From SZUA-359 sp039809125 (GTDB taxonomy: Bacteria; Patescibacteriota; Saccharimonadia; Saccharimonadales; Saccharimonadaceae), in the NCBI GenBank assembly GCA_039809125.1, contig JBDHUM010000024.1, positions 1 to 9,079 of the forward strand: a DNA stretch of 9,079 nt. The letters run 5' to 3'. Position 1 is the stretch's first letter, and every line of letters starts with the position of its first letter. This document shows positions 1-6,583 of this stretch, one piece after another. The notes beneath the pieces are model-generated. The model had not been told where the DNA came from, ran no database searches, and saw only the letters and a list, made by a program, of their open reading frames with translations. The translations under genes and the position numbers were made by a program.

Positions 1-125
1 TGGGCCCCCTTCTGGTGGGCGCGTCTTCTTGAGAGTCGCTGGAAAGCGACCCTCAAGAAGTAGGTTTAGGGAAGGGTCGGGCGCGGGGTGAGAGTAATCT
101 CTTCCCGCGCCCACTCGACCTTGGG
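1..125 (+). ncRNA. 3' part of an unassigned structured RNA
   Basis: This stretch has no convincing ORF but folds strongly. Bases 25-33 pair with 52-60 (9 bp). After one A/C mismatch, 35-40 pair with 45-50, closed by the tetraloop GGAA. GGAA is a GNRA loop only on the plus strand, which supports plus-strand transcription. A second hairpin pairs 79-87 with 104-112 (nine pairs, all G-C), topped by 91-94 with 99-102. Bases 15-23 could instead pair with 106-114, because GGGCGCG occurs at both 17-23 and 79-85, so two exclusive folds are possible. A Rho-independent terminator follows. I saw no SRP helix 8 internal loop, no tmRNA T-arm and no RNase P 3' P4 strand, so the family is unknown. The 5' end lies outside the window. 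Confidence 0.4.
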
Positions 126-147
126 TAAAAAATAACTATATTATTAT

Positions 148-172
148 CCCCCACTCAGATGGTGGGGTTTTA
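148..172 (+). terminator. Rho-independent terminator of the plus-strand RNA
   Basis: CCCCAC at 149-154 pairs with GTGGGG at 162-167 around a 7-base loop and is followed at once by TTTTATTT. The T-run lies on the plus side, so the terminator serves transcription entering from the left. It abuts and slightly overlaps the stop codon of the convergent der gene (170-172). On the minus strand the hairpin is followed by an A/G-containing run rather than a T-run, so it is a poor terminator for der. Confidence 0.72.
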
Positions 173-1558
173 TTTGTCTGGCTGGCTACGTTCGTTATTG
201 GCTTTGATTTGTTTTTCGTCGCGGAAGCTAAATTTAATAGGAGTGCCAGTGTAATCAAACTTCTCTCTCATGAGACGCTCTAGGTAGCGCTTGTAGCTCC
301 AGTGAATAAATTTGAGGTTTGAACCATATATAACAAACCATGGCGGGTTTGTATCGGTGTGGACCATATAGCGCAATTTGGGATGGGTATTCTTGAGGCC
401 AGCCGGAGGATGTTTCTGGACTGCGTCTTGCAGTAGGTCGTTTAGCTGTCGGGTTTTTGGCATTTGCTTGCGGCGGGTGTCGATATCGAGAATCAAATCG
501 AACAGCTTTGTGACATTTTGCCCGCTGACACTACTGGTGAAAATCAACGGTGTCCATGGTACAAAATCGTACGTGCGAGCAATTTGTGGCGCCAAACGAT
601 CGCGTGTAAATGCATCGTGCCCTTCTACTTCATCCCATTTACTTACTACCAACACCAAGCCCTTACCTGCCTCGCTGATCATGCCGGCTAATTTTTGGTC
701 GAGAGCAACGCCCAGTTCATTGACGTCCATCAGCAGGAGGCAGATGTCAGATTCCTCGATTGCTTGCAGTGTTCGCAGCACTGAAAACTTTTCTATCCCA
801 ACTTCTTGTTTGCCTGAGCGGCGAATTCCGGCCGTGTCAATGAGTTCGATCGTTTGACCATGGTAATTAAGCTGAAGGCGGTTGAGGTCGCGAGTGGTGC
901 CAGCAAGCTGTGCAACTATCGCTTGTTGCTTACCTGCTAAGCGATTAAACAGACTGCTTTTGCCAACATTTGGCCTCCCAATTAGGGCAACACGTAGAAT
1001 GTCATCATTTGGCTGTTCGCTCGCGGCGGGTAATAATGTCCCTAGCCGATCGAGCACCTCGCTAATCCCCTGTGCATGCTCGGCGCTGGTGTAAAACATG
1101 TCTTTTATACCAAGACGCTGAAATTCTTCGATTGGCAGAGAACCCTTTAAATCTGCCTTGTTAAGCAGTAATATGACTGGTTTTTTGCTTTTTAAAGCGA
1201 TTTTAGCAATTCGTCGTAGGCTGTCGTCTGGGTATTCGGTGCTATCAACCGCCACGAGTATGCTATCAGCAGCCGCTACCGCCTCTGTAATTTGTTCTTG
1301 AATGGACAATTCAAAGCTATCTTCGGCAGCTTTTAACCCGGCAGTGTCGACTAGCCAAAATTCTGAATTTGTGATCGTTTGATTTGATGATTTCTTCTCG
1401 GGACGGCGATATGAGACTTTACCGACTACGTTGTCTCGAGTTGTCCCCGCCTCTCGGGCAACAATTGCTTGGTTGGCACGGACAAAGCGGTTGAATAGCG
1501 AAGATTTACCTGCGTTTGCTCGGCCAATAATTGCCACCGTAGGAATTTTTGATATCAT
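170..1558 (-). CDS. der: Ribosome biogenesis GTPase Der (EngA), double GTPase
   Basis: Der is an essential cytoplasmic GTPase that helps mature the 50S subunit. The 462-residue length fits the family. Domain 1 shows a P-loop at residues 12-19 (GRANAGKS, a variant of the usual GRPNVGKS), DTAG at 71-74 and NKAD at 133-136. Domain 2 shows GRPNVGKS at 194-201, DTAG at 241-244 and SKWD at 306-309, where the family usually has NKWD. A KH-like domain fills roughly residues 365-448. The ATG at 1558 lies just before the first P-loop beta strand, as expected. A TATAAT box ends 8 bases before it and no Shine-Dalgarno is visible, so the mRNA may be leaderless. It is last in the four-gene minus-strand run, 52 bases after the pseudouridine synthase. 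The tandem GTPase plus KH architecture makes this call firm; the Asn-to-Ser change in the second G4 motif is the only oddity. Confidence 0.97.
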   Translation of the reverse strand: MISKIPTVAIIGRANAGKSSLFNRFVRANQAIVAREAGTTRDNVVGKVSYRRPEKKSSNQTITNSEFWLVDTAGLKAAEDSFELSIQEQITEAVAAADSILVAVDSTEYPDDSLRRIAKIALKSKKPVILLLNKADLKGSLPIEEFQRLGIKDMFYTSAEHAQGISEVLDRLGTLLPAASEQPNDDILRVALIGRPNVGKSSLFNRLAGKQQAIVAQLAGTTRDLNRLQLNYHGQTIELIDTAGIRRSGKQEVGIEKFSVLRTLQAIEESDICLLLMDVNELGVALDQKLAGMISEAGKGLVLVVSKWDEVEGHDAFTRDRLAPQIARTYDFVPWTPLIFTSSVSGQNVTKLFDLILDIDTRRKQMPKTRQLNDLLQDAVQKHPPAGLKNTHPKLRYMVHTDTNPPWFVIYGSNLKFIHWSYKRYLERLMREKFDYTGTPIKFSFRDEKQIKANNERSQPDK

Positions 1559-1566
1559 GTTACCCT

Positions 1567-1572
1567 ATTATA
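1567..1572 (-). promoter_or_regulatory. -10 box for der, leaderless arrangement
   Basis: On the minus strand this reads TATAAT, a consensus -10. Only 8 bases separate it from the der ATG, so transcription should begin at or next to the start codon. The -35 region has no recognisable TTGACA. It lies in the 52-base gap after the pseudouridine synthase, so der may be transcribed on its own as well as by read-through. Confidence 0.6.
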
Positions 1573-1610
1573 GCGTACAGAACACTCAATAGCATGCTAT
1601 TTAATCTGTT

Positions 1611-2318
1611 TTATGTCATTGATGGTATATCGATAGAACTAAAGTTGCCAGATTTTATATCACCGAGTGAATAATTGCCAAACTGTGTACGGTGTAGATG
1701 GGTAACTTCATAGCCTAAAGCGGCAAATGTGCGGCGGATTTGACGGTTACGACCTTCGTGCATAATAATGCGCCACTGTCTATTACTTGCTTGACTAGAG
1801 ATTCGTTCAAGCTCGAATTTACTTTTACCATCCTCAAGCATGACGCCAAAATCACAAATCATCTGTCGGTGGAGTGGCTGCAAGGACTTATCGATGGTCA
1901 CTTCGTAAACTTTAATCTTATGAAATGATGGATGAGTCATACTGTGGGCAAAATCGCCGTTATCTGTGAGGAGGATTAGTCCTGATGAGTCGCGGTCTAG
2001 TCTGCCGACAGTCTTTAAGCTTGATAGGCGGGGTGGTAAGAGCGAGTAAATTGTTGGCCAGTCACCTTGAGAGCGCCGCGAGCACACGTAACCGACTGGT
2101 TTGTGGAATAAAATAGTTGTAAAAAAATGTTTAGTCTTTAATTCCTTGCCATCAAGTGTCACAGTATCGCTACTATGTACCCGGCTGCCAATACTAGCTT
2201 GGGTACTATTAATACGTACCCGTCCTGCGCTAATTAGCTGATCGGCCTCGCGTCTGGATATACCAACATGAAAAGCGATAAATTTATTGAGACGCGATAC
2301 GTCGCTCTGATTGTCCAT
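1611..2318 (-). CDS. S4-domain rRNA pseudouridine synthase, RsuA/RluB family
   Basis: This enzyme isomerises a uridine in rRNA to pseudouridine. The 235-residue protein begins with an S4 RNA-binding domain (about residues 8-55, with the typical ISRREAD segment near 20-26). The RsuA-type catalytic domain follows: the HKPVGYVCS strand at 72-80, the signature GRLDRDSSGLILLTDNG at 105-121 with predicted catalytic Asp108, and late in the protein EGRNRQIRR, the family's conserved C-terminal motif. Length and layout match RsuA/RluB/RluE/RluF; which rRNA position is modified cannot be told from sequence alone, though RluB-like 23S activity is the common case in compact genomes. It begins 25 bases after the response regulator ends, and its own -10 box lies 7 bases before the ATG. 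Pairing with der makes a ribosome-maturation module. Confidence 0.93.
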   Translation of the reverse strand: MDNQSDVSRLNKFIAFHVGISRREADQLISAGRVRINSTQASIGSRVHSSDTVTLDGKELKTKHFFTTILFHKPVGYVCSRRSQGDWPTIYSLLPPRLSSLKTVGRLDRDSSGLILLTDNGDFAHSMTHPSFHKIKVYEVTIDKSLQPLHRQMICDFGVMLEDGKSKFELERISSQASNRQWRIIMHEGRNRQIRRTFAALGYEVTHLHRTQFGNYSLGDIKSGNFSSIDIPSMT

Positions 2319-2325
2319 CTAATAT

Positions 2326-2331
2326 AGTATA
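2326..2331 (-). promoter_or_regulatory. Extended -10 box for the pseudouridine synthase
   Basis: The minus strand reads TGCTATACT, an extended -10 (TG-N-TATACT), ending 7 bases before the ATG at 2318. No Shine-Dalgarno fits in that gap. This predicts a leaderless transcript starting at or near the ATG. The box sits between the response-regulator stop and this start. Confidence 0.55.
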
Positions 2332-2343
2332 GCAGTTAGACAC

Positions 2344-3306
2344 CTAGGCTACAGGTGGCATCGGCTGACTCTCATCTTGAGTACGCGGAGTGGCTTCGTA
2401 ATTAACACCTGGTGTTTGTATCGGCGGTGTTGTAGTAGCAGTTGGAGGGTTGGTAGTGACATCAGGTGGTGCAGTGGGCACAGAGTCAGGAGGCATACTA
2501 ACTGGCTGCTGGGCTACCTGGGGCTCGACGGCAGGAGCTGCGACTGGCTGTGTGCTAGGTACCTGGACTGGATCAGATAGTTCTTGAGCCATTTTATCGG
2601 CAAAGTCGTTTGATGAGGCGCTATCGATATCTCGAATAGGTTGAATGACTCGTTCACTCAAGGTTTGAGACTTATGGGAAGCGACAGGAGCTGGAGGAAC
2701 TGGAGCTGCAATTGGTTTGGCTGGTTGAGGTACTGCCGGCGCAGGAGACGCTGGTGGCTGAGAAGGAGTGGGTAGCGGAGTTGGTAGTGCAGCTGGAGCG
2801 GCCGGACGAGCTGGAACAGATATAGTGCTAGCGACGGGTGCTGGTGGGGCTGCGTTTATAGTTGTGGTAGGAGGAGTTTGTCCACTCGTAAATGAGGTTG
2901 CACCAGGCTGAGAGCTGGCTTGAGGAGCCGAGGAAGGTTGGTCGCCGAGAACATCGTGAACTGTGCGTACAACATCTTCAATGCCAACTTGAGATTTTAC
3001 TAAGTAACGATCAGCACCCAGCGACTCGCCGCGTTGACGCTGCTCTTCAGAGCTGAGTGCGGTCATCATAATAACTTTAATATCGCGAGTTTCTGTGGTC
3101 GAGCGCAGTATATCGAGCATATCAAAACCGGATATTTTCGGCATCATTACATCACTGATAATTAAGCTTGGCCGGTCTTTAATAGCCATTGCCAGTGCTT
3201 CCTCCCCGTCGCCAGCCGAAATGATGTCGTAGCCTTCAGCGAGTAATCGGACTCCATAGATTTCGCGCAAACCTTTGTCGTCTTCGACTAGTAAAATCTT
3301 TGTCAT
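2344..3306 (-). CDS. Response regulator: receiver domain plus disordered Pro-rich tail
   Basis: The first 120 or so residues are a complete REC domain: acidic pocket Asp9-Asp10, phosphoacceptor Asp52 in ISDVMMPK, switch residue Thr82 and conserved Lys104. It should receive a phosphate from the adjacent kinase. No DNA-binding, enzymatic or other known output domain follows. Residues 123-320 instead form a tail rich in Pro, Ala, Thr, Ser, Gln and Val, likely disordered. It is interrupted at about 210-246 by a charged, potentially helical island (SQTLSERVIQPIRDID and following). The total of 320 residues is far longer than a stand-alone CheY-like receiver of about 120. The reading frame stays open to the stop without breaks, and the DNA encodes the repetitive composition in frame, so a frameshift is unlikely. 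It starts 44 bases after the kinase ends, with a TACAAT box 9 bases before the ATG. The output may be protein-protein interaction; the target is unknown. Confidence 0.9.
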   Translation of the reverse strand: MTKILLVEDDKGLREIYGVRLLAEGYDIISAGDGEEALAMAIKDRPSLIISDVMMPKISGFDMLDILRSTTETRDIKVIMMTALSSEEQRQRGESLGADRYLVKSQVGIEDVVRTVHDVLGDQPSSAPQASSQPGATSFTSGQTPPTTTINAAPPAPVASTISVPARPAAPAALPTPLPTPSQPPASPAPAVPQPAKPIAAPVPPAPVASHKSQTLSERVIQPIRDIDSASSNDFADKMAQELSDPVQVPSTQPVAAPAVEPQVAQQPVSMPPDSVPTAPPDVTTNPPTATTTPPIQTPGVNYEATPRTQDESQPMPPVA

Positions 3307-3315
3307 GTTGTATTT

Positions 3316-3321
3316 ATTGTA
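3316..3321 (-). promoter_or_regulatory. -10 box for the response regulator
   Basis: The minus strand reads TACAAT (5 of 6 consensus bases), ending 9 bases before the ATG at 3306. The gap carries no purine-rich Shine-Dalgarno. No good -35 is seen. Spacing matches the other leaderless-type starts in the window. Confidence 0.45.
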
Positions 3322-3350
3322 CCTAACTGGATTTTAAAATGCTAGTGTTT

Positions 3351-5228
3351 TTATGTACCTTCTCGTGGCGGTAGTGTGGAGGTTTGTCGTTCTGGCACAT
3401 GAATGGTTAGTTGGGAGGGGTTGGGAGAGATCGTGACAGTAGCAACTGACGCAACTGGTGTTGGTATCGATGGGGGTGTCGGGGTTGGTGTAATTGGGGC
3501 AGCTGGAACAGTAATCTGCGGGAGAGGCGCCGTAGTTTGTGTTGTGGCTGGTTGAGCGGCGGGCATTGGATCCTCTTTTAACGCCTGATCGGCCGATTCC
3601 TCGATTTGTTGGCGGGCTTCAATCGCATCCATTCGCGGCAGACGAACGTAGAAGGTACTACCCTCTTTATAGACGCTTTCCAGCCAGATGCGTCCGCCCA
3701 TGACTTCGATAAGCTTACGAGAGAGATAAAGTCCGAGGCCTGTACCGCCAATCTCGCGCGTGGCCGTATTATCGACTCGATAAAATTTTTGAAATAGATG
3801 CGCAATATCTTCCTTGGGTATACCAATACCAGTGTCCTTCACACTAATTGTTACTGAATCATTATCAGCTTTTATATCAACCGTAACGCCTCCGTGGGGG
3901 GTGTACTTAATAGCGTTCTCAATCAAATTACCAACAACTTCGCGAAAATGAGTGTTGTCAACGTTTGCATAGTAAACCGGACTTACCGTATGACCACCCG
4001 CTACAGTGTTGCTCGCTTCATTGCGAAGATTGGGCATGGGCGGAAAAGTGATATAAAGACCCTTTTCGCTGGCTTTTTGCATTTGTCCCTGAATAATATC
4101 GTAAGTGAAAGCAACTACATCAATTATCTCAGGTTTATTATTGATTCGTCCGTCGTCTGCTCGTGAGACGTCGAGCAAGTCTTGGAATAGTTGGCCGAGG
4201 TGTTTTGCCGAATCTTGCGCCTTGGTAATATATTCGCGAGCCTTATCGTCAATTTGTGCAGTTGAAGGATTGAGTGCCAAGCCCAGATAGCCTTCGATAC
4301 TGGCTACTGGTGTGCGCATTTCGTGACTCGCAGTACTGATGAATTCAGCCTGTTCGCGTTCCTCGGCGCGCTCACGCGTGGTGTCGCGAAACACAATAAT
4401 AACACCTGATCCCATAGTACCTACTGGTGAAATTGTGATTGATGCCATGAATTTTTTGCCTGCATCTTGAGTAGTTAAAAAGAAATTATCTGCGGTAACT
4501 TCTTTATTAGTCGAGATTGCTTGCTGGATGGGGTCATTAGTGTCATTGACTGCCTGATCGTGATTATCAAGCAGCTTCAGTACTGATTTATAGTGCAGGC
4601 CAATCGCGTCAGCTTTTCCCCAGCCAATTAGGCGTTGGGCGGCCGGATTAATAAGCTGAACATGCCCTTTGGAGTTTATCGCAATCACACCGTCAGCGAT
4701 GGCGGCGATTACTACTTCTGACTGACCAGAAACTGTACTTAGTTCATTTGCAAGTTCGTGGTATGATAAATCACCATTTACCTCATGTTCAAAGGCCTTC
4801 GCACGGCTGCGCCAGACAAGATAGCCAATAGCCATAGGGATGCCACTGATGACGATTAAGGATACAACCGTTTCAATATCAACCCCAGCGCCTAGAGTCA
4901 TTAAATAGATAAAATTGCCTATCGATATTGCACCAATTAGACCCATTCCATAGATGCCAAAAACGGGGGCAAATAATGCTAAAAGCATCCATAAAGCCAC
5001 AAATGGCGAGGCGCCTGTGCCTGTCGATGCCAATAACGCTGAAATAGTAGCTGTTAGCAAAAAATAGCTAATAAATGCGATGATGAAGTAATCTTTTCGC
5101 TTGATGGTAATATAAGTAATCGTAACGTAGATAATCGTTGCCGCTGCGATGACGGCCGTCAGCGTGTCAATAGCAAAAACTGTTGCCTGATTAGTGAAAT
5201 TTTGTACCATCGTCCAGCCATAAATCAT
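3351..5228 (-). CDS. Membrane-bound PAS sensor histidine kinase with Pro-rich C-tail
   Basis: The N-terminus is a membrane domain of about five helices (roughly 15-40, 47-67, 74-92, 94-112, 118-139), with short loops and no large extracellular sensor. A PAS domain covers about 160-285. The HisKA dimerisation domain has the H-box STASHEMRTP with phosphoacceptor His302. The HATPase domain has the N-box NLIENAIKYT (434-443), G1 DTGIGIP (465-471), an F-box near 479-483 and G2 GGTGLGL (494-500), so the kinase looks intact. A loop of about 30 residues (396-424) enlarges the region before the N-box. From about 551 to 625 the protein is a Pro/Thr/Ala-rich, probably disordered tail, echoing the tail of the regulator encoded 44 bases downstream. 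Together they form a two-component pair. The start is uncertain: ATG 5228 has a -10-like CATACT only 1 base upstream, so the in-frame ATG at 5210 (Met7) may be the real start. The signal sensed is unknown. Confidence 0.93.
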   Translation of the reverse strand: MIYGWTMVQNFTNQATVFAIDTLTAVIAAATIIYVTITYITIKRKDYFIIAFISYFLLTATISALLASTGTGASPFVALWMLLALFAPVFGIYGMGLIGAISIGNFIYLMTLGAGVDIETVVSLIVISGIPMAIGYLVWRSRAKAFEHEVNGDLSYHELANELSTVSGQSEVVIAAIADGVIAINSKGHVQLINPAAQRLIGWGKADAIGLHYKSVLKLLDNHDQAVNDTNDPIQQAISTNKEVTADNFFLTTQDAGKKFMASITISPVGTMGSGVIIVFRDTTRERAEEREQAEFISTASHEMRTPVASIEGYLGLALNPSTAQIDDKAREYITKAQDSAKHLGQLFQDLLDVSRADDGRINNKPEIIDVVAFTYDIIQGQMQKASEKGLYITFPPMPNLRNEASNTVAGGHTVSPVYYANVDNTHFREVVGNLIENAIKYTPHGGVTVDIKADNDSVTISVKDTGIGIPKEDIAHLFQKFYRVDNTATREIGGTGLGLYLSRKLIEVMGGRIWLESVYKEGSTFYVRLPRMDAIEARQQIEESADQALKEDPMPAAQPATTQTTAPLPQITVPAAPITPTPTPPSIPTPVASVATVTISPNPSQLTIHVPERQTSTLPPREGT

Positions 5229-5229
5229 T

Positions 5230-5235
5230 AGTATG
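5230..5235 (-). promoter_or_regulatory. Possible -10 box that questions the kinase start
   Basis: The minus strand reads CATACT. If it is used, transcription would begin 6-9 bases later, after the ATG at 5228 but before the in-frame ATG at 5210, giving a leader of about 10-13 bases with no Shine-Dalgarno. It matches the -10 consensus in 5 of 6 positions, but there is no clear -35, so this is weak. Confidence 0.25.
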
Positions 5236-5354
5236 ACACTACAAACAGCCGCGATAGCTTCGCAGATTCTATGATACCAAAATCGTGATAGCGTGAGCGG
5301 TTGGATAGAGCCCCCTAATTAACCTGTCTGTATTATGACGCAATGGTCTAGCTT

Positions 5355-5501
5355 ATGCAAGAGATTTTCAGATGGAATACGCTTAATTACTGTCTACTTT
5401 TGCTATATTTGTTGTTAGGTTATTTCTGTCAGGACTTACTTACTAGTTTTCAGCTACTAATAATACGCGCTCCCGAGTTTCTAAGCTCTAGTAAGCAGTA
5501 G
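5355..5501 (+). CDS. Very tentative 48-residue membrane-like small ORF
   Basis: An ATG-to-TAG frame in the intergenic stretch encodes 48 residues. A hydrophobic segment rich in Leu and Tyr spans about residues 10-24, so it could be a single-pass membrane peptide. Against it, there is no Shine-Dalgarno, the nearest -10-like TATTAT is 18 bases before the ATG, and an A+T-rich 300-base gap can contain such a frame by chance. I recognise no family. It is listed only because it is the sole ORF in the gap. Confidence 0.12.
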   Translation: MQEIFRWNTLNYCLLLLYLLLGYFCQDLLTSFQLLIIRAPEFLSSSKQ

Positions 5502-5524
5502 ATGTTTAGCGAGGATAAGATTGG

Positions 5525-6517
5525 TCACGAGATCACTCTTATTCGTTTAAAGTTTTTGCCCTTCAGTCCAACGATCTGCACATCTTCCCATTTGAACGTA
5601 GTTTTAGCTAGTTGCTTCGGTGTCAAAACAAGCTCTTTGTAGCTATTGTCGTCTCTCTGCAATGCTCCAACAGCAGCCCAAAACTTAGCAAGTGAGCGTT
5701 TTGTGCTGCCAGTAACGATTGAGTCATCAAAGTAGGTTGGACATGTCCATATCATGTCTGGGTAGTCTGCGTATTTTTTAAAAGTGAGTGTTTTGAAGAT
5801 TGCTTGGTGTTGGAGTTCGACTTTCTCTCGCCACTTCGGGTCTTCATTCTGGCCTGGTTTCAGTCTAACATTGAGTTCAGTGGCAATTTTTTGAATCTCT
5901 GTCATATCTGGCAGTCGGCCGTTACTATCATCAAGTATGCCATCCATGGCTAACTTTAGCTCCTCGTCGTAGGTCAATTGGTTGTCAAACATGCCTCGGT
6001 GTCGACGGTATTGCAAAGTAACACCTTTGGGCAAGTAAGGTTCTACAAAGGCGATTATGTCACGAAATGTCTGGCTATATGCATCTAGCTCATCTTTTGT
6101 AAGATTATTTAACCTTTCTGCCGATATGTCCTGCGAAAAATAATCGAATATCATGCCTGGCTTGTGGACTGCTGCGACATATTTCATCCAATCAATAAAG
6201 TAAAACAGACTAAAAAGTTCCGCCCAGTCTACCTCAGGTGCTTCATCAAAGCGCCAAAGTTTATTGCCGCCAAAGCACTGAGTAACCATGATCGGTGTTT
6301 GCTCTTTAACGGCTTTAGCAACAACTCGTTTGGTAATTTCAACACATGGCTCTCCCGCTTTCATTTTTCGAAATTTTTTCGACATCAACCGCGAGTACAC
6401 TGCCTCCTCAAGAGAGACATTTACTTTTGGAGGCTCGAGAGACAACGGTAAATGCTCGAGTCTTTGCTGAATATATTCTTGTGCCGTCATAACAATCTGG
6501 AGATGCGAGGTGCGCAT
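5525..6517 (-). CDS. Unknown 330-residue protein, distant isocyanide-synthase-like layout
   Basis: I do not recognise this protein with confidence. It is soluble, with no signal peptide or membrane segment. A central block has a conserved look: TPIMVTQCFGGNKLW (75-89), EAPEVDWAELFSLFYFIDW (92-110), then VHKPGMIFDYFSQD (117-130) and a helical NNLTKDELDAYSQTFRDII (137-155). This order (small hydrophobic strand, Lys, a P-E-W/D-x-x-E segment, then a P-G strand followed by a helix ending in Tyr) recalls the DIT1/PvcA isocyanide synthase family. The usual FPxKSPN-type motif is not present, so this is only a lead. The C-terminus is basic (GKNFKRIRVIS). Start choice is open: ATG 6517 lies 2 bases after the stop of a 16-codon ORF, and Met10 at 6490 is an alternative. 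Neither has a Shine-Dalgarno. It lies downstream of the secreted-protein gene, with the small ORF between. Confidence 0.75.
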   Translation of the reverse strand: MRTSHLQIVMTAQEYIQQRLEHLPLSLEPPKVNVSLEEAVYSRLMSKKFRKMKAGEPCVEITKRVVAKAVKEQTPIMVTQCFGGNKLWRFDEAPEVDWAELFSLFYFIDWMKYVAAVHKPGMIFDYFSQDISAERLNNLTKDELDAYSQTFRDIIAFVEPYLPKGVTLQYRRHRGMFDNQLTYDEELKLAMDGILDDSNGRLPDMTEIQKIATELNVRLKPGQNEDPKWREKVELQHQAIFKTLTFKKYADYPDMIWTCPTYFDDSIVTGSTKRSLAKFWAAVGALQRDDNSYKELVLTPKQLAKTTFKWEDVQIVGLKGKNFKRIRVIS

Positions 6518-6519
6518 GA

Positions 6520-6570
6520 CTACACCGTACGAAACTTTGCAAGCTTCTGCCTAATTCTCAGCCATCGCAT
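6520..6570 (-). CDS. Candidate 16-residue leader ORF before the unknown gene
   Basis: ATG at 6570 opens a 16-codon frame, MRWLRIRQKLAKFRTV, ending in TAG at 6522-6520. The next gene's ATG follows 2 bases later, a spacing typical of translational coupling by stop-restart. A TAAAAT box (in extended form TGC-TAAAAT) ends 7 bases before this ATG, the same geometry as the other leaderless-type starts here, so a transcript from it would begin with this frame rather than the main gene. The peptide is strongly basic. It could be a regulatory leader or a by-product of the promoter. I infer coupling from spacing alone. Confidence 0.35.
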   Translation of the reverse strand: MRWLRIRQKLAKFRTV

Positions 6571-6577
6571 CTCTTTA

Positions 6578-6583
6578 ATTTTA
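6578..6583 (-). promoter_or_regulatory. Extended -10 box upstream of the leader ORF
   Basis: The minus strand reads TGCTAAAAT, an extended -10, ending 7 bases before the ATG at 6570. The overlapping TATGCT at 6583-6588 is an alternative hexamer 12 bases from that ATG. It lies just downstream of the stop of the secreted-protein gene (6605), so it can give the 330-residue gene a transcript independent of the surface genes. Confidence 0.45.

Larger units (their letters stand above)
5229..5524. other. Intergenic stretch, no convincing gene
   Basis: About 300 bases lie between the 330-residue unknown gene and the kinase. I found no tRNA, no strong hairpin followed by a T-run, and no long repeat. 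Any kinase promoter should be in the right part of this stretch. The only ORF of note is a 48-codon plus-strand frame at 5355-5501. Otherwise I see nothing definite here. Confidence 0.5.

Noticed and set aside
1..125. SRP RNA, tmRNA or RNase P RNA
   Set aside because: The GGAA loop suggested SRP helix 8, but the flanking asymmetric loop is absent. There is no T-arm for tmRNA and no conserved P4 strand near the 3' end for RNase P.
378..857. 159-codon plus-strand frame inside der
   Set aside because: It lies antisense to well-conserved GTPase motifs, has no start signals and a Cys/Ser/Arg-rich composition typical of shadow frames.
2344..2940. The regulator tail as a frameshifted or non-coding extension
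   Set aside because: The frame is open and consistent to the stop, keeps a steady Pro/Ala/Thr composition and contains a charged island; the next gene starts 25 bases later.
3578..3826. 82-codon minus-strand frame inside the histidine kinase
   Set aside because: It overlaps the G2 and F-box regions of the kinase in another frame and shows no independent signal.
5229..5524. tRNA or attachment site in the intergenic gap
   Set aside because: No cloverleaf, T-loop motif or flanking direct repeat could be found on either strand.
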